From: Fibrobacter sp.
GTDB taxonomy: Bacteria > Fibrobacterota > Fibrobacteria > Fibrobacterales > Fibrobacteraceae
Assembly (NCBI GenBank): GCA_024399015.1
Contig: JAKSIC010000024.1
Coordinates: 1-49,190 of the forward strand
Reading direction: 5' to 3'
Length of the DNA: 49,190 nt
Shown: positions 7,741 through 15,807 of the stretch, piece after piece
Numbering within the stretch: the stretch's first letter is position 1
Layout of the letters: the number at the start of each line of letters is the position of its first letter
The notes under the pieces: generated by a model
Told to the model about the DNA's origin: nothing
The model's database searches: none
Seen by the model: only the letters and a program-made list of their open reading frames with translations
Made by a program: the position numbers and the translations under genes

Positions 7741-8187
7741 TTAAGCTTCTGCCGGTGCTTCAGCAGCTTCAGCCGGAGCTTCTGCAGCAGCTGCAGCTTC
7801 TGCTTCAGCAGCAGCCTTGGCAGCCTTTTCAGCTTCGATCTTGGCGAGAGCCTTAGGACCGAGCTTTGCCTTCTTAGCCTTAGCAGCCTTCGGAGTGGCA
7901 ACCTTACCTTCAATGGAACGGCCAGCCTTAGCTTCGTGGAAGAGTTCCATGATGCCAGCCTGCTTGAGGAGGCTACGGACGGTGTCAGACGGCTGAGCGC
8001 CAGTCATGAGCCACTTGAGAGCCTTTTCCTGATCGAACTTGATTTCAGGATTCTTGGTGTTCGGGTTGTAGAAACCGACCTGTTCGATAAAGCTATCGTC
8101 GCGTGCCTTACGGCTGTCGATAACGACTACGCGGTAGATCGGGTTGTGACGCTTACCAAAGCGGGAAAGACGGATTGCGGTTGCCAT
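7741..8187 (-). CDS. rpsP: Ribosomal protein bS16 with alanine-rich C-terminal extension
   Basis: The core of about 90 residues is canonical ([55 protein letters not shown]). It is followed by a roughly 60-residue tail of Ala, Lys, Glu and Pro that ordinary S16 lacks, giving 148 residues in all. The start at 8187 is fixed by the conserved MATAIRL and an AGAGG ribosome-binding site; an in-frame start 87 bases upstream would add a non-conserved leader. First gene of the rpsP-rimM-trmD-rplS operon. Confidence 0.96.
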   Translation of the reverse strand: MATAIRLSRFGKRHNPIYRVVVIDSRKARDDSFIEQVGFYNPNTKNPEIKFDQEKALKWLMTGAQPSDTVRSLLKQAGIMELFHEAKAGRSIEGKVATPKAAKAKKAKLGPKALAKIEAEKAAKAAAEAEAAAAAEAPAEAAEAPAEA

Positions 8188-8262
8188 TTTTGACCTCTTT
8201 TTTTGCCTCTTTTGAGGCTGTTTAAATGTATCCCGGAAACCGGGCTTATTCTGTTTTGATGC

Positions 8263-8292
8263 CAAATATAACAATTAAATCTTGTCTGTAAA
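8263..8292 (-). promoter_or_regulatory. Promoter of rpsP operon
   Basis: On the minus strand a TTTACA box (8292-8287), a 16-bp spacer and TATATT (8270-8265) extended to TATATTTG. It lies about 75 bases before the rpsP ATG, leaving a leader that could carry feedback control. The -10 box matches a motif repeated upstream of other genes in this window. Confidence 0.65.
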
Positions 8293-8356
8293 GGACGGCA
8301 ATGTAAAATTTTTCCGTTCTTTACATACAAAGTAATAAACGAAAAGTGCGGAAATT

Positions 8357-8390
8357 GCGTAAAAATGGCGAAATTCGCGTAAAAACAGCG
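8357..8390. repeat. Two 14-bp direct repeats 20 bp apart in the rpsP/FISUMP divergent region
   Basis: GCGTAAAAATGGCG (8357-8370) and GCGTAAAAACAGCG (8377-8390) are two copies of one motif with a 20-bp period, close to two helical turns. They lie in the 360-bp space between divergent rpsP and the first FISUMP gene. I see no gene in 8293-8547. The spacing suggests a protein-binding site, but there is no direct evidence. Confidence 0.4.
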
Positions 8391-8547
8391 ATTTTTAAGG
8401 GGCTAGGTGTGAAAGATCAAACTGCTGTCATGGGGGCGTAGGACACTTTTGATGTTGTTTTTTATTGAAATCTTGAAGAACAACGGCCTAGTTCAGAAAA
8501 ATTTAAGCTTTTTTTGCTACCTTGTTCAAAAAATGTAAGGAGAACGA

Positions 8548-10695
8548 ATGAAAAACTGTTTTTTGGCAATGTTGGCTGCCGTCGGTATGGTGATGGTTGG
8601 TTGCGGTGGCGATTCTGGCAGTGGAAATTCTGGAGAACATAACGATACAATTTCAAACGATGTACAGAAACTTCCCAATGGCGAGGAAGTTGTTTGTGAC
8701 GACAAAATGGAAGGGGCTGTTGTTAAAACAGCTGACGATGGCTATTATAAGTGCGCAAATGGTGATTGGGTAAAAATCAGCAAAAGCGAAGCTCTAAAAG
8801 CAGATTTTATCCTTGGTGTCACGGATGATAAGGATGTAAGAAGTTCTTCGTCTATAGAAAAAGAGCCCGTGTCCTCCGATTCGAAGCCTGTAGAAAGTTC
8901 TGATAGCGAAAAACGCGAAGAAAGCTCTAGCAGCAACGAACGTGTTGAAAGTTCTTCTAGCGCAATGACTACGCTTTATGTATGCTTGGACGGGACATTT
9001 GTAGCAAACATGGAGAATTGTCCGTCAGAGTCTTCTTCCAGCGTTGAGAGTAGCTCCTCCTCCAGTGTCCTAAGTGATAACGAAGAATCAAGCAGCATAA
9101 AGGACGGCAGCGAATATGATGAAATAACCAATACCCTCAAGGACCTCCGCGATGGTAAGACCTACAAGACCGTAGCCATTGGCTCCCGTGTCTGGATGGC
9201 AGAAAACCTGAACTACGACTATAATGAAGGTTCAGCCTTGAGTTTCTGTTATGCATTCCTGAATAGAAAATGTGCTGAAGTCGGTCGCTTGTATCAGTGG
9301 GCTGCAGCCATGGACTCTGCAGCGGTGTTCAGTGACGCGGGCAAGGGCTGTGGTTACGGTGTGGAATGTAATTCTAGTGAATTTGTGCGAGGCGTTTGCC
9401 CTGATGGCTGGCGCTTGCCCAGAAGGGTTGAATTTGAAAATCTAAAAGCAATTGCCAAACAATACGCTGGGCAGGAACATCCTGCAGGATTTGTGCTGAA
9501 ATTAAAAGATGCTGGCAATGATTCCCTTGGTTTTGGATCAATCCCTACAGGCTGTTATAAAGGAGGAGCTTTTCAAGGAGATGATAGGGATGCGTATTAC
9601 TGGTCTTCTACGAAGTCTGACAAGTATCGGTCTAGCTATATGTACTTGGGTATCGATGATGCTAACTATGGTGTGACGAACAACTATAAGCACTTGGGCT
9701 TTGCAATTCGCTGTGTCAAGAGCTCCGATGATGATGTCGTAATTTACTCGTCCAGTTCTGTAGTGTCTTCGTCTAGTATTGAGAGCTGTTCTTCTGCCGA
9801 AAGTTCCTCCTCAAGTGCCATTCAGAGCTCTTCTTCCAGTGTCATCCCGGGCTCCTCTTCCAGTGTCATCCCGGGCACTGACCCGGGATCTAGCAGCTCT
9901 GTCGCAAGTTCCAGCTCTGTGTCTTCTAGTTCCGCTGAGTCTTCGTCCAGTGTTGAAAGCAGTTCCTCCGAGGAAATAACGCCTACTCTCTACAAAACAC
10001 AATGCCCTGCGGGCAAAATCTGTACCTATGCTCCCACGGAACAGCTGAATCCGAAAATAACTTATGGAGAACTTCTGGATACTCGTGATTATCAGGTGTA
10101 CAAGACTGTGACTATTGGAAAACAGATCTGGATGGCTCAGAACCTGAATTACAAACCGGGCAATGCTTCGTCTTGGTGTTATGGAAATTCTACAGAGAAT
10201 TGCGATAAGTATGGTCGATTGTACACATGGGACGCTGCCATGAACGATAGATATTGCGCCTATGGCTTGTCCTGTAGACCCTCTGGGAAAGTACGTGGCA
10301 TTTGTCCGGATGGCTGGCATTTGCCTAGCTTTAATGAATTCATCACTTTGGTTACTCCTATGACGAGTGAAATAGACTATTATGATGATGACGAAACTGG
10401 GAAGTATTATGATGCCGGTATGATGCTCAAGTCCCAAACAGGGTGGAAAGCAAGCTGTTGTGGTTCCTATTATTCAAAAAGTTCTAATGAATCTGGTTTT
10501 TCGGCGCTCCCTGGCGGTGGCTATAACGGAAATCGTGATTTTGCAGATGTAGAAACAACTGCTTATTTCTGGTCTGCTAGTGAAGAAGAGGAACGTATTG
10601 CATATGGCATGGAGTTGACTAAAGATTTTTATACAGTTTATTTGAGCGTTTTCACAAAAAGTCATGTTGCATCCGTTCGCTGCGTTAAAGACTAA
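8548..10695 (+). CDS. FISUMP-domain lipoprotein, two domains joined by serine linkers
   Basis: The lipoprotein signal has the acceptor Cys at residue 19 (MVGC). A short N-terminal module (YYKCANGDWVKI) follows, then serine-rich linkers. FISUMP domain 1 spans about residues 190-395: DGKTYKTVAIGSRVWMAENL, GRLYQW, CPDGWRLP, YYWSS, AIRCVKS. A long Ser/Pro/Gly linker precedes FISUMP domain 2 at about 505-715 (VYKTVTIGKQIWMAQNLNY, CPDGWHLP, GFSALPGGGYNG, YFWSAS, SVRCVKD). Conserved cysteines recur at the same places in both domains. The family is characteristic of Fibrobacter and its function is unknown; surface display is inferred. Ribosome-binding site AAGGAGA. A partial -10-like TACCTTG lies just upstream. 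Confidence 0.9.
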   Translation: MKNCFLAMLAAVGMVMVGCGGDSGSGNSGEHNDTISNDVQKLPNGEEVVCDDKMEGAVVKTADDGYYKCANGDWVKISKSEALKADFILGVTDDKDVRSSSSIEKEPVSSDSKPVESSDSEKREESSSSNERVESSSSAMTTLYVCLDGTFVANMENCPSESSSSVESSSSSSVLSDNEESSSIKDGSEYDEITNTLKDLRDGKTYKTVAIGSRVWMAENLNYDYNEGSALSFCYAFLNRKCAEVGRLYQWAAAMDSAAVFSDAGKGCGYGVECNSSEFVRGVCPDGWRLPRRVEFENLKAIAKQYAGQEHPAGFVLKLKDAGNDSLGFGSIPTGCYKGGAFQGDDRDAYYWSSTKSDKYRSSYMYLGIDDANYGVTNNYKHLGFAIRCVKSSDDDVVIYSSSSVVSSSSIESCSSAESSSSSAIQSSSSSVIPGSSSSVIPGTDPGSSSSVASSSSVSSSSAESSSSVESSSSEEITPTLYKTQCPAGKICTYAPTEQLNPKITYGELLDTRDYQVYKTVTIGKQIWMAQNLNYKPGNASSWCYGNSTENCDKYGRLYTWDAAMNDRYCAYGLSCRPSGKVRGICPDGWHLPSFNEFITLVTPMTSEIDYYDDDETGKYYDAGMMLKSQTGWKASCCGSYYSKSSNESGFSALPGGGYNGNRDFADVETTAYFWSASEEEERIAYGMELTKDFYTVYLSVFTKSHVASVRCVKD

Positions 10696-10726
10696 TCATC
10701 TCCAACATTTTTTAGGAATTAGAATT

Positions 10727-12868
10727 ATGAAAAAGTTCAGTAGTTTGCTGTTTGTTGCATTAGCATCTTTGGTAATGGCAAGTGGTGTATTTGCTCAGGC
10801 TACACCCAAAATCTCAAAGTATATATTGCTTAGGTCTAAAGAGCAGAAAACTTACACTGTTGCTGAAGAGGTTGAGAAAAAAACTGATAATGGTAGGTCT
10901 GTGACTTATCACTATGTTGAGAAACCCGTTTATGAAGAAATTTTCTTTAAATGGATTATGTCCTATACTGAAGAAGCCAAATCTTTCCTGAACAATAAAT
11001 ATTTGCAGGAAGATCTGGTGTGGTACATGTCCGACACTCACAAGCATAACGATTCTCTTATAGTACAGGTTCTCAACCAAATAAAAGGAGCCAAAACTGT
11101 TGATGAGGCCTTGGACAAACTGTGCAAGATAGATGGCTATAATGCATTTGTTATGGATGAGGATTCGTTTAATGCCGAGGCTTGGCGCAATTCGGACAAT
11201 AGGAAAGTATATGCAACCAAAGATGTGAAAATCTCTGTGACAAATGGCATCGTAAAAGTTGAAATAGCCAATGGCTGGGGTATAGGCAGTTCCAATTTTT
11301 CTGAACTTTATGATTTTGAATCGGGAAAAAGAATACAACCATCTGATTTGCTATCAAACATCCATCTGCCGGACAACGGGGATGAACGTTCTAAAACAGT
11401 GGTGAAGATAAAAAGTATTCAAAAAGACAAAATTGTTTATGAAGCCACTTATGTGGTTGAACGTCGCGATGAATTTAATTTTAAGAAAGATGATTCTCTG
11501 CTAACCGACTATGCAAAATCTTTGATGGCCAAAGACAAAGGCTATACCAAATCTATAGAGAAAAATGCTTTTGGTGATAAGATTCAAAAATACCATTTTG
11601 AGGGTGTTAACGGCGGTTATAAGAGGATTGACGTCATGATTCCGTTGGAACTGAAAGGTTGTGCTAACACAAAGAATATTCGGAATCGCATGCTTGACGT
11701 GATGTTTGGACGTCACGTTGGTGACATGGATGCTTTGGTTGCCGAAGGTGTCGGAAAATGGGTCCCAGAAGATGGTTATGGAAGTGGAAAAGAAATGCTG
11801 TTGAAAGTTGGCGATGGTCTGGTTTCCTTTGGTTTCGAAGACCAGTCCGCGAGCAACAATTCAAAAAATGTCTTTATTGTTTTCGATAAGAAGACTGGCA
11901 AAGAAATTTCTGCGAAAGAACTCATAAAGGATAAGGACGGATTCATGAAGTTCGTCAATTCTCATAACCTTTATATGGCGGGCTATCTTGTTGATACCAC
12001 GAAAATAGAAGAACAGTCGAAAAAATTTGGCCCTGAATTCAAAAGCTATCTGCGCCATTCCGGTGGCATGTGGCCTTTCCCAGGACTGGAAGAATTTCCG
12101 ACCTCCTGGTGGTTTGCGTTCAACAAGATGGACGAAATTGTACCTGTGGAATTCAATACATCTAAATCCAGAATATTCCTGGATTATGCCGACATCAAAA
12201 AGTACATAAATCCCAAGTACCTTAAAGTGATGGAAAGTGCGGTGAAACCGTTTATGAAAGAATACGGCTCTTTGACCGATGCAAGAGATAAACAAACTTA
12301 CAAGACTATAATCATAGGCTCTCAGACCTGGATGGCCGAGAACTTGAACTACAACTATAACAAGGGATCTGCCAAGAGCTTCTGCTACAATAATGACGAA
12401 CATAACTGCAACAAATATGGTCGCCTTTACCAGTGGTCCGCTGCTATGGATTCTGCTGCAGTATTCAGCGATGCTGGCAAAGGTTGTGGCTCTGGTAAGA
12501 AATGCAGCCCCAGCGGGACTGTTCGGGGTGTATGTCCCGAGGGCTGGCACCTGCCTAACAAGGCTGAACTTGAGAAAATAAAAACTCTTGCAGAGCATAA
12601 TGCTAAGAATGAGGCTGCCGGCGCAGTGTTGAAGTCGAAGGACGTTGGTGGCTCGAATGAACTTGGCTTCGCTGCATTGCCTGCGGGCTGGTTTCAAGGA
12701 TCAACTGGTGAATTCCGTGCTGTGCAGAAGGATGCCTACTATTGGTCTATTACGGAATTTGATGAGGAAAAAGCAGCCTATATGTATTTGGGTTACAGCG
12801 ACGGCAACTATGGTATAACCAATAACTATAAGAATATTGGTTTCTCTGTTCGCTGCGTGAAGGACTAA
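10727..12868 (+). CDS. Exported protein with large novel N-terminal region and C-terminal FISUMP domain
   Basis: A signal peptide (MKKFSSLLFVALASLVMASGVFAQ) is followed by about 500 residues I cannot assign confidently. Two stretches (near NFSELYDFESGKRIQPSDLL and VFIVFDKKTGKEISAKELI) look like repeated beta modules, faintly reminiscent of DUF3298-type domains. The C-terminal FISUMP domain (about 525-713) is very close to domain 1 of the preceding protein, sharing MDSAAVFSDAGKGCG and the TNNYK..GF..RCVK ending, so the two are recent paralogues. The ATG at 10727 gives the signal peptide; an in-frame start 63 bases upstream would overlap the previous gene. Likely co-transcribed with it (31-base gap). 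Confidence 0.85.
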   Translation: MKKFSSLLFVALASLVMASGVFAQATPKISKYILLRSKEQKTYTVAEEVEKKTDNGRSVTYHYVEKPVYEEIFFKWIMSYTEEAKSFLNNKYLQEDLVWYMSDTHKHNDSLIVQVLNQIKGAKTVDEALDKLCKIDGYNAFVMDEDSFNAEAWRNSDNRKVYATKDVKISVTNGIVKVEIANGWGIGSSNFSELYDFESGKRIQPSDLLSNIHLPDNGDERSKTVVKIKSIQKDKIVYEATYVVERRDEFNFKKDDSLLTDYAKSLMAKDKGYTKSIEKNAFGDKIQKYHFEGVNGGYKRIDVMIPLELKGCANTKNIRNRMLDVMFGRHVGDMDALVAEGVGKWVPEDGYGSGKEMLLKVGDGLVSFGFEDQSASNNSKNVFIVFDKKTGKEISAKELIKDKDGFMKFVNSHNLYMAGYLVDTTKIEEQSKKFGPEFKSYLRHSGGMWPFPGLEEFPTSWWFAFNKMDEIVPVEFNTSKSRIFLDYADIKKYINPKYLKVMESAVKPFMKEYGSLTDARDKQTYKTIIIGSQTWMAENLNYNYNKGSAKSFCYNNDEHNCNKYGRLYQWSAAMDSAAVFSDAGKGCGSGKKCSPSGTVRGVCPEGWHLPNKAELEKIKTLAEHNAKNEAAGAVLKSKDVGGSNELGFAALPAGWFQGSTGEFRAVQKDAYYWSITEFDEEKAAYMYLGYSDGNYGITNNYKNIGFSVRCVKD

Positions 12869-12890
12869 AATAATTTAGACCATAAACAAG

Positions 12891-12922
12891 AAACCCCGCT
12901 TGCGCGGGGCTTTCTTTTTTTT
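12891..12922 (+). terminator. Terminator after the FISUMP gene pair
   Basis: CCCCGC (12894-12899) pairs with GCGGGG (12904-12909) around TTGC, with an AAA/TTT extension and a long T run to 12922. It lies 25 bases past the stop at 12868, facing the convergent ffh gene. Confidence 0.85.
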
Positions 12923-12963
12923 AAGCATAACGAGCGTTAAGCTCGCGGCATTCACCTTAGCGT

Positions 12964-14331
12964 TTACTTTTTCTTTTTCTTTTTATTCTTATCCTTGGGC
13001 GGGGTGTAGTTAGAGCCCACGGGGTTGCCGCCGTTCTGTTTCTTGGCGAAGTCGCCCACCTTCTTGAACATTTCCTTCATGGTTTCGTACTGCTTGAGCA
13101 CTGCGTTCACGCGACCGATTTCGGTGCCGGAACCCTTAGCCACGCGGTCCTTGCGGCTGCCGTTCAAAATGCTGGGGTTCTTGCGTTCCTTGGGGGTCAT
13201 GGAGCTGAGCACAGCTTCCACGTAGACCAGTTCCTTTTCGTCGATCTGGTCGATGGGGAGCTTGTTCAAGCCAGGAATCAGGCTGATGATGCTCTTGATG
13301 CTGCCCAGCTTCTTGATGGTGCGCAGCTGGTTCAAGAAGTCGTTCAGGTCGAAGGTGTTGTTCAGGATCTTCTTCTTAAGGTCCTTGGCGTCCTTTTCGT
13401 CGATGACCTGCTGAGCCTTTTCCACCAGGGAGACCACGTCGCCCATGCCGAGGATTCGGCTGGCCATACGGTCGGGGTGGAACAGGTCGATTTCGTTCAG
13501 CTTTTCGCCAACGCCGATAAAGCAGATGGGAACGCCGGTCATCTTCTTGATGGAGAGTGCAGCACCGCCGCGGGTGTCGCCATCCATCTTGGAAAGGCAG
13601 ACGCCGGTGAACTTCAGACGCTGCCAGAAGGTTTCGGCAACGTTCACTGCTTCCTGACCGATCATGGCGTCGGCAACGAAGAGCACTTCATCTGGATGGA
13701 CGGCTTCCTGAGCCTGTTCCAGTTCCTGCATCAGTTCTTCGTCGATCTGCAAGCGGCCTGCGGTATCGTAGATTACCAGGTCAAAGCCGTTGTCCTTGGC
13801 GTACTGGTAACCGTGCTTGATGATTTCAACAGGATTGCCCTGGCCTTCGTCGTAGACGGGAATGCCGATGGACTTACCCAGCACCTGCAACTGCTTGATT
13901 GCTGCCGGACGGTAAACGTCGGCTGCCACCAGCAGGGGCTTGCGCTTCTTCTTGGTGCGCATCCAGAGGGAAATCTTGCCTGCAAAAGTAGTCTTACCGG
14001 AACCCTGGAGACCCACCATCATGATGCCCACGGGAGCGGGGGCGTTCAGGTTGATTTCCTTAGTTTCGCCACCCATGACGTTTACGAGTTCGTCGTGGAT
14101 GATCTTCACAATCTGCTGACCCGGGGTCACGGAAGTGAGGACTTCGGAGCCTAGAGCCTTTTCCTTGACGGCCTTGACGAAGTCGCGGGTCACGTTGAAG
14201 TTAACGTCGGCTTCCAGGAAGGCGCGACGGACTTCACGGAGGGATTCCGCAACGTTTTCTTCGGTAAGTTTGCCCTGCCCACGCAGGTTCTTAAGGGTAT
14301 TTTCTAGAGAATCAGTCAGCTGTGAAAACAT
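12964..14331 (-). CDS. ffh: Signal recognition particle protein Ffh
   Basis: SRP54 GTPase that targets nascent membrane proteins to FtsY and Sec. N domain 1-90; G domain with P-loop GLQGSGKTT (107-115), DTAGRL and SKMDGDTRGGAAL; methionine-rich M domain from about 300 with FDLNDFLNQLRTIKKLGS and SLIPGL. At 455 residues the length is usual; it ends in a lysine run. No Shine-Dalgarno precedes the ATG, and a TATATTTG promoter element ends only 8 bases before it, so the mRNA is probably leaderless. It is convergent with the FISUMP gene. Confidence 0.98.
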   Translation of the reverse strand: MFSQLTDSLENTLKNLRGQGKLTEENVAESLREVRRAFLEADVNFNVTRDFVKAVKEKALGSEVLTSVTPGQQIVKIIHDELVNVMGGETKEINLNAPAPVGIMMVGLQGSGKTTFAGKISLWMRTKKKRKPLLVAADVYRPAAIKQLQVLGKSIGIPVYDEGQGNPVEIIKHGYQYAKDNGFDLVIYDTAGRLQIDEELMQELEQAQEAVHPDEVLFVADAMIGQEAVNVAETFWQRLKFTGVCLSKMDGDTRGGAALSIKKMTGVPICFIGVGEKLNEIDLFHPDRMASRILGMGDVVSLVEKAQQVIDEKDAKDLKKKILNNTFDLNDFLNQLRTIKKLGSIKSIISLIPGLNKLPIDQIDEKELVYVEAVLSSMTPKERKNPSILNGSRKDRVAKGSGTEIGRVNAVLKQYETMKEMFKKVGDFAKKQNGGNPVGSNYTPPKDKNKKKKKK

Positions 14332-14339
14332 AGTGGGGG

Positions 14340-14347
14340 CAAATATA
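14340..14347 (-). promoter_or_regulatory. TATATTTG promoter element of ffh
   Basis: TATATTTG on the minus strand (14347-14340). Start of transcription about 7 bases downstream would fall within 5 bases of the ATG at 14331. No convincing -35 box; that position is occupied by a purine-rich heptad repeat. Confidence 0.55.
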
Positions 14348-14354
14348 GTAAAAA

Positions 14355-14403
14355 GGGAAGAGGATAAAGGTTAAAGGGGGTAGGGGATGGGGGAGAAGGG
14401 AGT
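14355..14403. repeat. G/A-rich degenerate 7-bp tandem repeat upstream of ffh
   Basis: Seven consecutive heptads sharing a purine pattern, for example GGATAAA, GGTTAAA, GGGGATG and GGGGAGA, immediately upstream of the ffh promoter element. It keeps the same 7-bp period as the arrays at 28496, 37924, 38582 and 45541 but with a different unit. Period is clear, homology between units is loose. Confidence 0.55.
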
Positions 14404-14468
14404 GTTTTGAAATATCGTGACAATTTTCACTAAATGAATCCCAAAAATGGTGAAATTCTGCAAAATAC

Positions 14469-14501
14469 TTGACGTTGTTGTTTTTTTTGGGGTTACATTT
14501 G
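14469..14501 (+). promoter_or_regulatory. Promoter for the third FISUMP gene
   Basis: TTGACG (14469-14474), a 19-bp spacer, then TACATTTG (14494-14501), the TAnnTTTG form seen elsewhere here. Transcription from about 14507 would cover the small reading frame at 14531 and the FISUMP gene at 14639. The 19-bp spacer is longer than optimal. Confidence 0.5.
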
Positions 14502-14530
14502 TGGTGTGCGAATATAAAGATGAGGTTTGT

Positions 14531-14623
14531 ATGGCTTATCAAATTGAATGCGTTGTTCAAGAAGTATTAGGTGTTGGAATAGAAAATGACGAAATAAGAA
14601 TTTATGTGGTGAAATTTATTTAA
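14531..14623 (+). CDS. Possible 30-residue peptide upstream of the third FISUMP gene
   Basis: An ATG with a GAGG ribosome-binding site 5 bases upstream opens a 30-codon frame (begins MAYQIECVVQEVLG) ending with TAA, 15 bases before the FISUMP start. It lies just downstream of the predicted promoter. I recognise no family. It could be a small protein, a leader peptide coupling translation, or chance; it is too short to judge from codon use. Confidence 0.35.
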   Translation: MAYQIECVVQEVLGVGIENDEIRIYVVKFI

Positions 14624-14638
14624 GAAGACGGAGAAAAT

Positions 14639-15211
14639 ATGAATATTGAAATTAGTGTAAAAAAAATTCTGATGATTATAGGTGTGTTGGTCGTATGCTC
14701 CATTGCAGGATCTCTTAAGGATTCACGCGATGGTAAGACATACAAGACCGTGCAAATTGGCAACCAAGTCTGGATGGCCGAGAATTTGAATTATCAGACC
14801 AGCGAGAGCTTCTGCTACGATAACAAGGAAGGCAATTGCAAAAAATACGGTCGCCTGTACACCTGGGATGATGCGAAAAAAGCATGCCCTGCGGGCTGGC
14901 GCTTGCCCAGCGTGGTGGATTTTAAAACGCTCTTGGCCGCTATGGGAACCTCTGGTGAAGAAAGATCCCAAAATCTACGCGCAGGAACTTGGAATAATGG
15001 ATCGGATATGTTCGGCTTTTCCGCTCTCCCTGCTGGCAACTACTACAGCAGCAACAAGAAGTTCAGCAATGTGGGCTACAGCACCTACTTTTGGACTTCT
15101 ACGGAGGACAATAGCTACGACGCCTACAGCCTGGACGTCTACGACGACAGCGCGAATGTCACCTACGACGGCAAGTACGGCGGAAACTCGGTGCGTTGTC
15201 TCCAGAACTGA
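14639..15211 (+). CDS. Single-domain FISUMP protein, exported or membrane-anchored
   Basis: 190 residues. An N-terminal hydrophobic segment (about 10-24, LMIIGVLVVCSIAG) could be a signal peptide or anchor; the VVC triplet is a poor lipobox. The rest is one compact FISUMP domain: DGKTYKTVQIGNQVWMAENL, YGRLYTW, CPAGWRLP, GFSALPAGNYY, YFWTST, SVRCLQN. It lacks the AVFSDAGKG insertion of the two larger paralogues, so it looks like a minimal domain. Ribosome-binding site GGAGA. Followed by a hairpin array. Confidence 0.85.
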   Translation: MNIEISVKKILMIIGVLVVCSIAGSLKDSRDGKTYKTVQIGNQVWMAENLNYQTSESFCYDNKEGNCKKYGRLYTWDDAKKACPAGWRLPSVVDFKTLLAAMGTSGEERSQNLRAGTWNNGSDMFGFSALPAGNYYSSNKKFSNVGYSTYFWTSTEDNSYDAYSLDVYDDSANVTYDGKYGGNSVRCLQN

Positions 15212-15217
15212 AGCAAG

Positions 15218-15345
15218 GCGAGTGCCTCGCTAGAACGCTTGCGTTCTGGCATGGTCGAGCCGCAGCGAAGTGGCGTGTGAACGCCACTCTAACAAGGCAT
15301 CCATCGAAGGTGGATGGCCTAGCCATGGCCTAGCGAAGCAAGGCC
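15218..15345 (+). other. Array of consecutive perfect small hairpins 3' of a FISUMP gene
   Basis: Five stem-loops lie head to tail directly after the stop codon. GCGAG/CTCGC at 15218-15230. AGAACG/CGTTCT with loop CTTG at 15232-15247. GTGGCGT/ACGCCAC closing a GTGA (GNRA-type) tetraloop at 15270-15287. A 9-bp stem with one bulge at 15295-15320. GGCCT/AGGCC at 15327-15345. A true terminator follows at 15357. This could be a structured 3' untranslated region, an RNA released from it, or a nested repeat element. No known RNA family is recognised. Confidence 0.5.
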
Positions 15346-15356
15346 TTGAAACAAAA

Positions 15357-15391
15357 CCCCAGGGTATTTTCAACCCCTGGGGCATTTTTTT
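15357..15391 (+). terminator. Terminator of the third FISUMP transcript
   Basis: CCCCAGGG (15357-15364) pairs perfectly with CCCTGGGG (15375-15382) around a 10-nt loop and is followed by seven T. It ends the transcript that carries the hairpin array. Confidence 0.85.
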
Positions 15392-15463
15392 ATCCATGCC
15401 TCCTCCCACATGTCATCCCGGGCTTGAGAGTCGCAAAAGGAGATCTTTGGCCTGAAAATGTCC

Positions 15464-15708
15464 AAATTACGGGAAAAGTGATGCTTTTTGATTAGTTTTT
15501 CCCGTAATTTTATAGACAAACTATCGCAAAAGTCGGGCTGAAATTGAAAAACAGCTCTGTTCGGCCACTTTTTACCGGCATTTTCATTGTTTTGGCATCA
15601 CTTTTGGCCATGTTGCCATGGAAAAATTAGCCCTAACCACAAAAATATCACAAACAACCTAATAAATTACGGGAAACTGGTCTCTAAAAAAGCAGTTTTT
15701 CCCGTAAA
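15464..15708. repeat. Two related dyads repeated exactly 200 bp apart
   Basis: Dyad 1: AAATTACGGGAAAA (15464-15477) with its perfect 14-bp complement at 15497-15510. Dyad 2: the same left arm AAATTACGGGAAA at 15664 with right arm TTTTTCCCGTAA at 15696-15707; 10 bp pair perfectly. Both arms of dyad 2 are offset from dyad 1 by exactly 200 bp. No gene is visible in 15392-15865. This could be the footprint of a small mobile element, twin operators or a small-RNA locus. Confidence 0.5.
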
Positions 15709-15807
15709 TCAGCCCTATTTTTGAAAATTATCCTCCGGGGGCGCCAGGATTTCAAAAAATTTCATTTTCAGGGGCGCATTCCAAGCGAAAAAAACGTGTA
15801 TATATCT

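Noticed and set aside
7614-7913. Leucine/arginine-rich frame overlapping the end of rpsP
   Set aside because: Out-of-frame shadow of the alanine-rich rpsP tail; no ribosome-binding site and unnatural composition.
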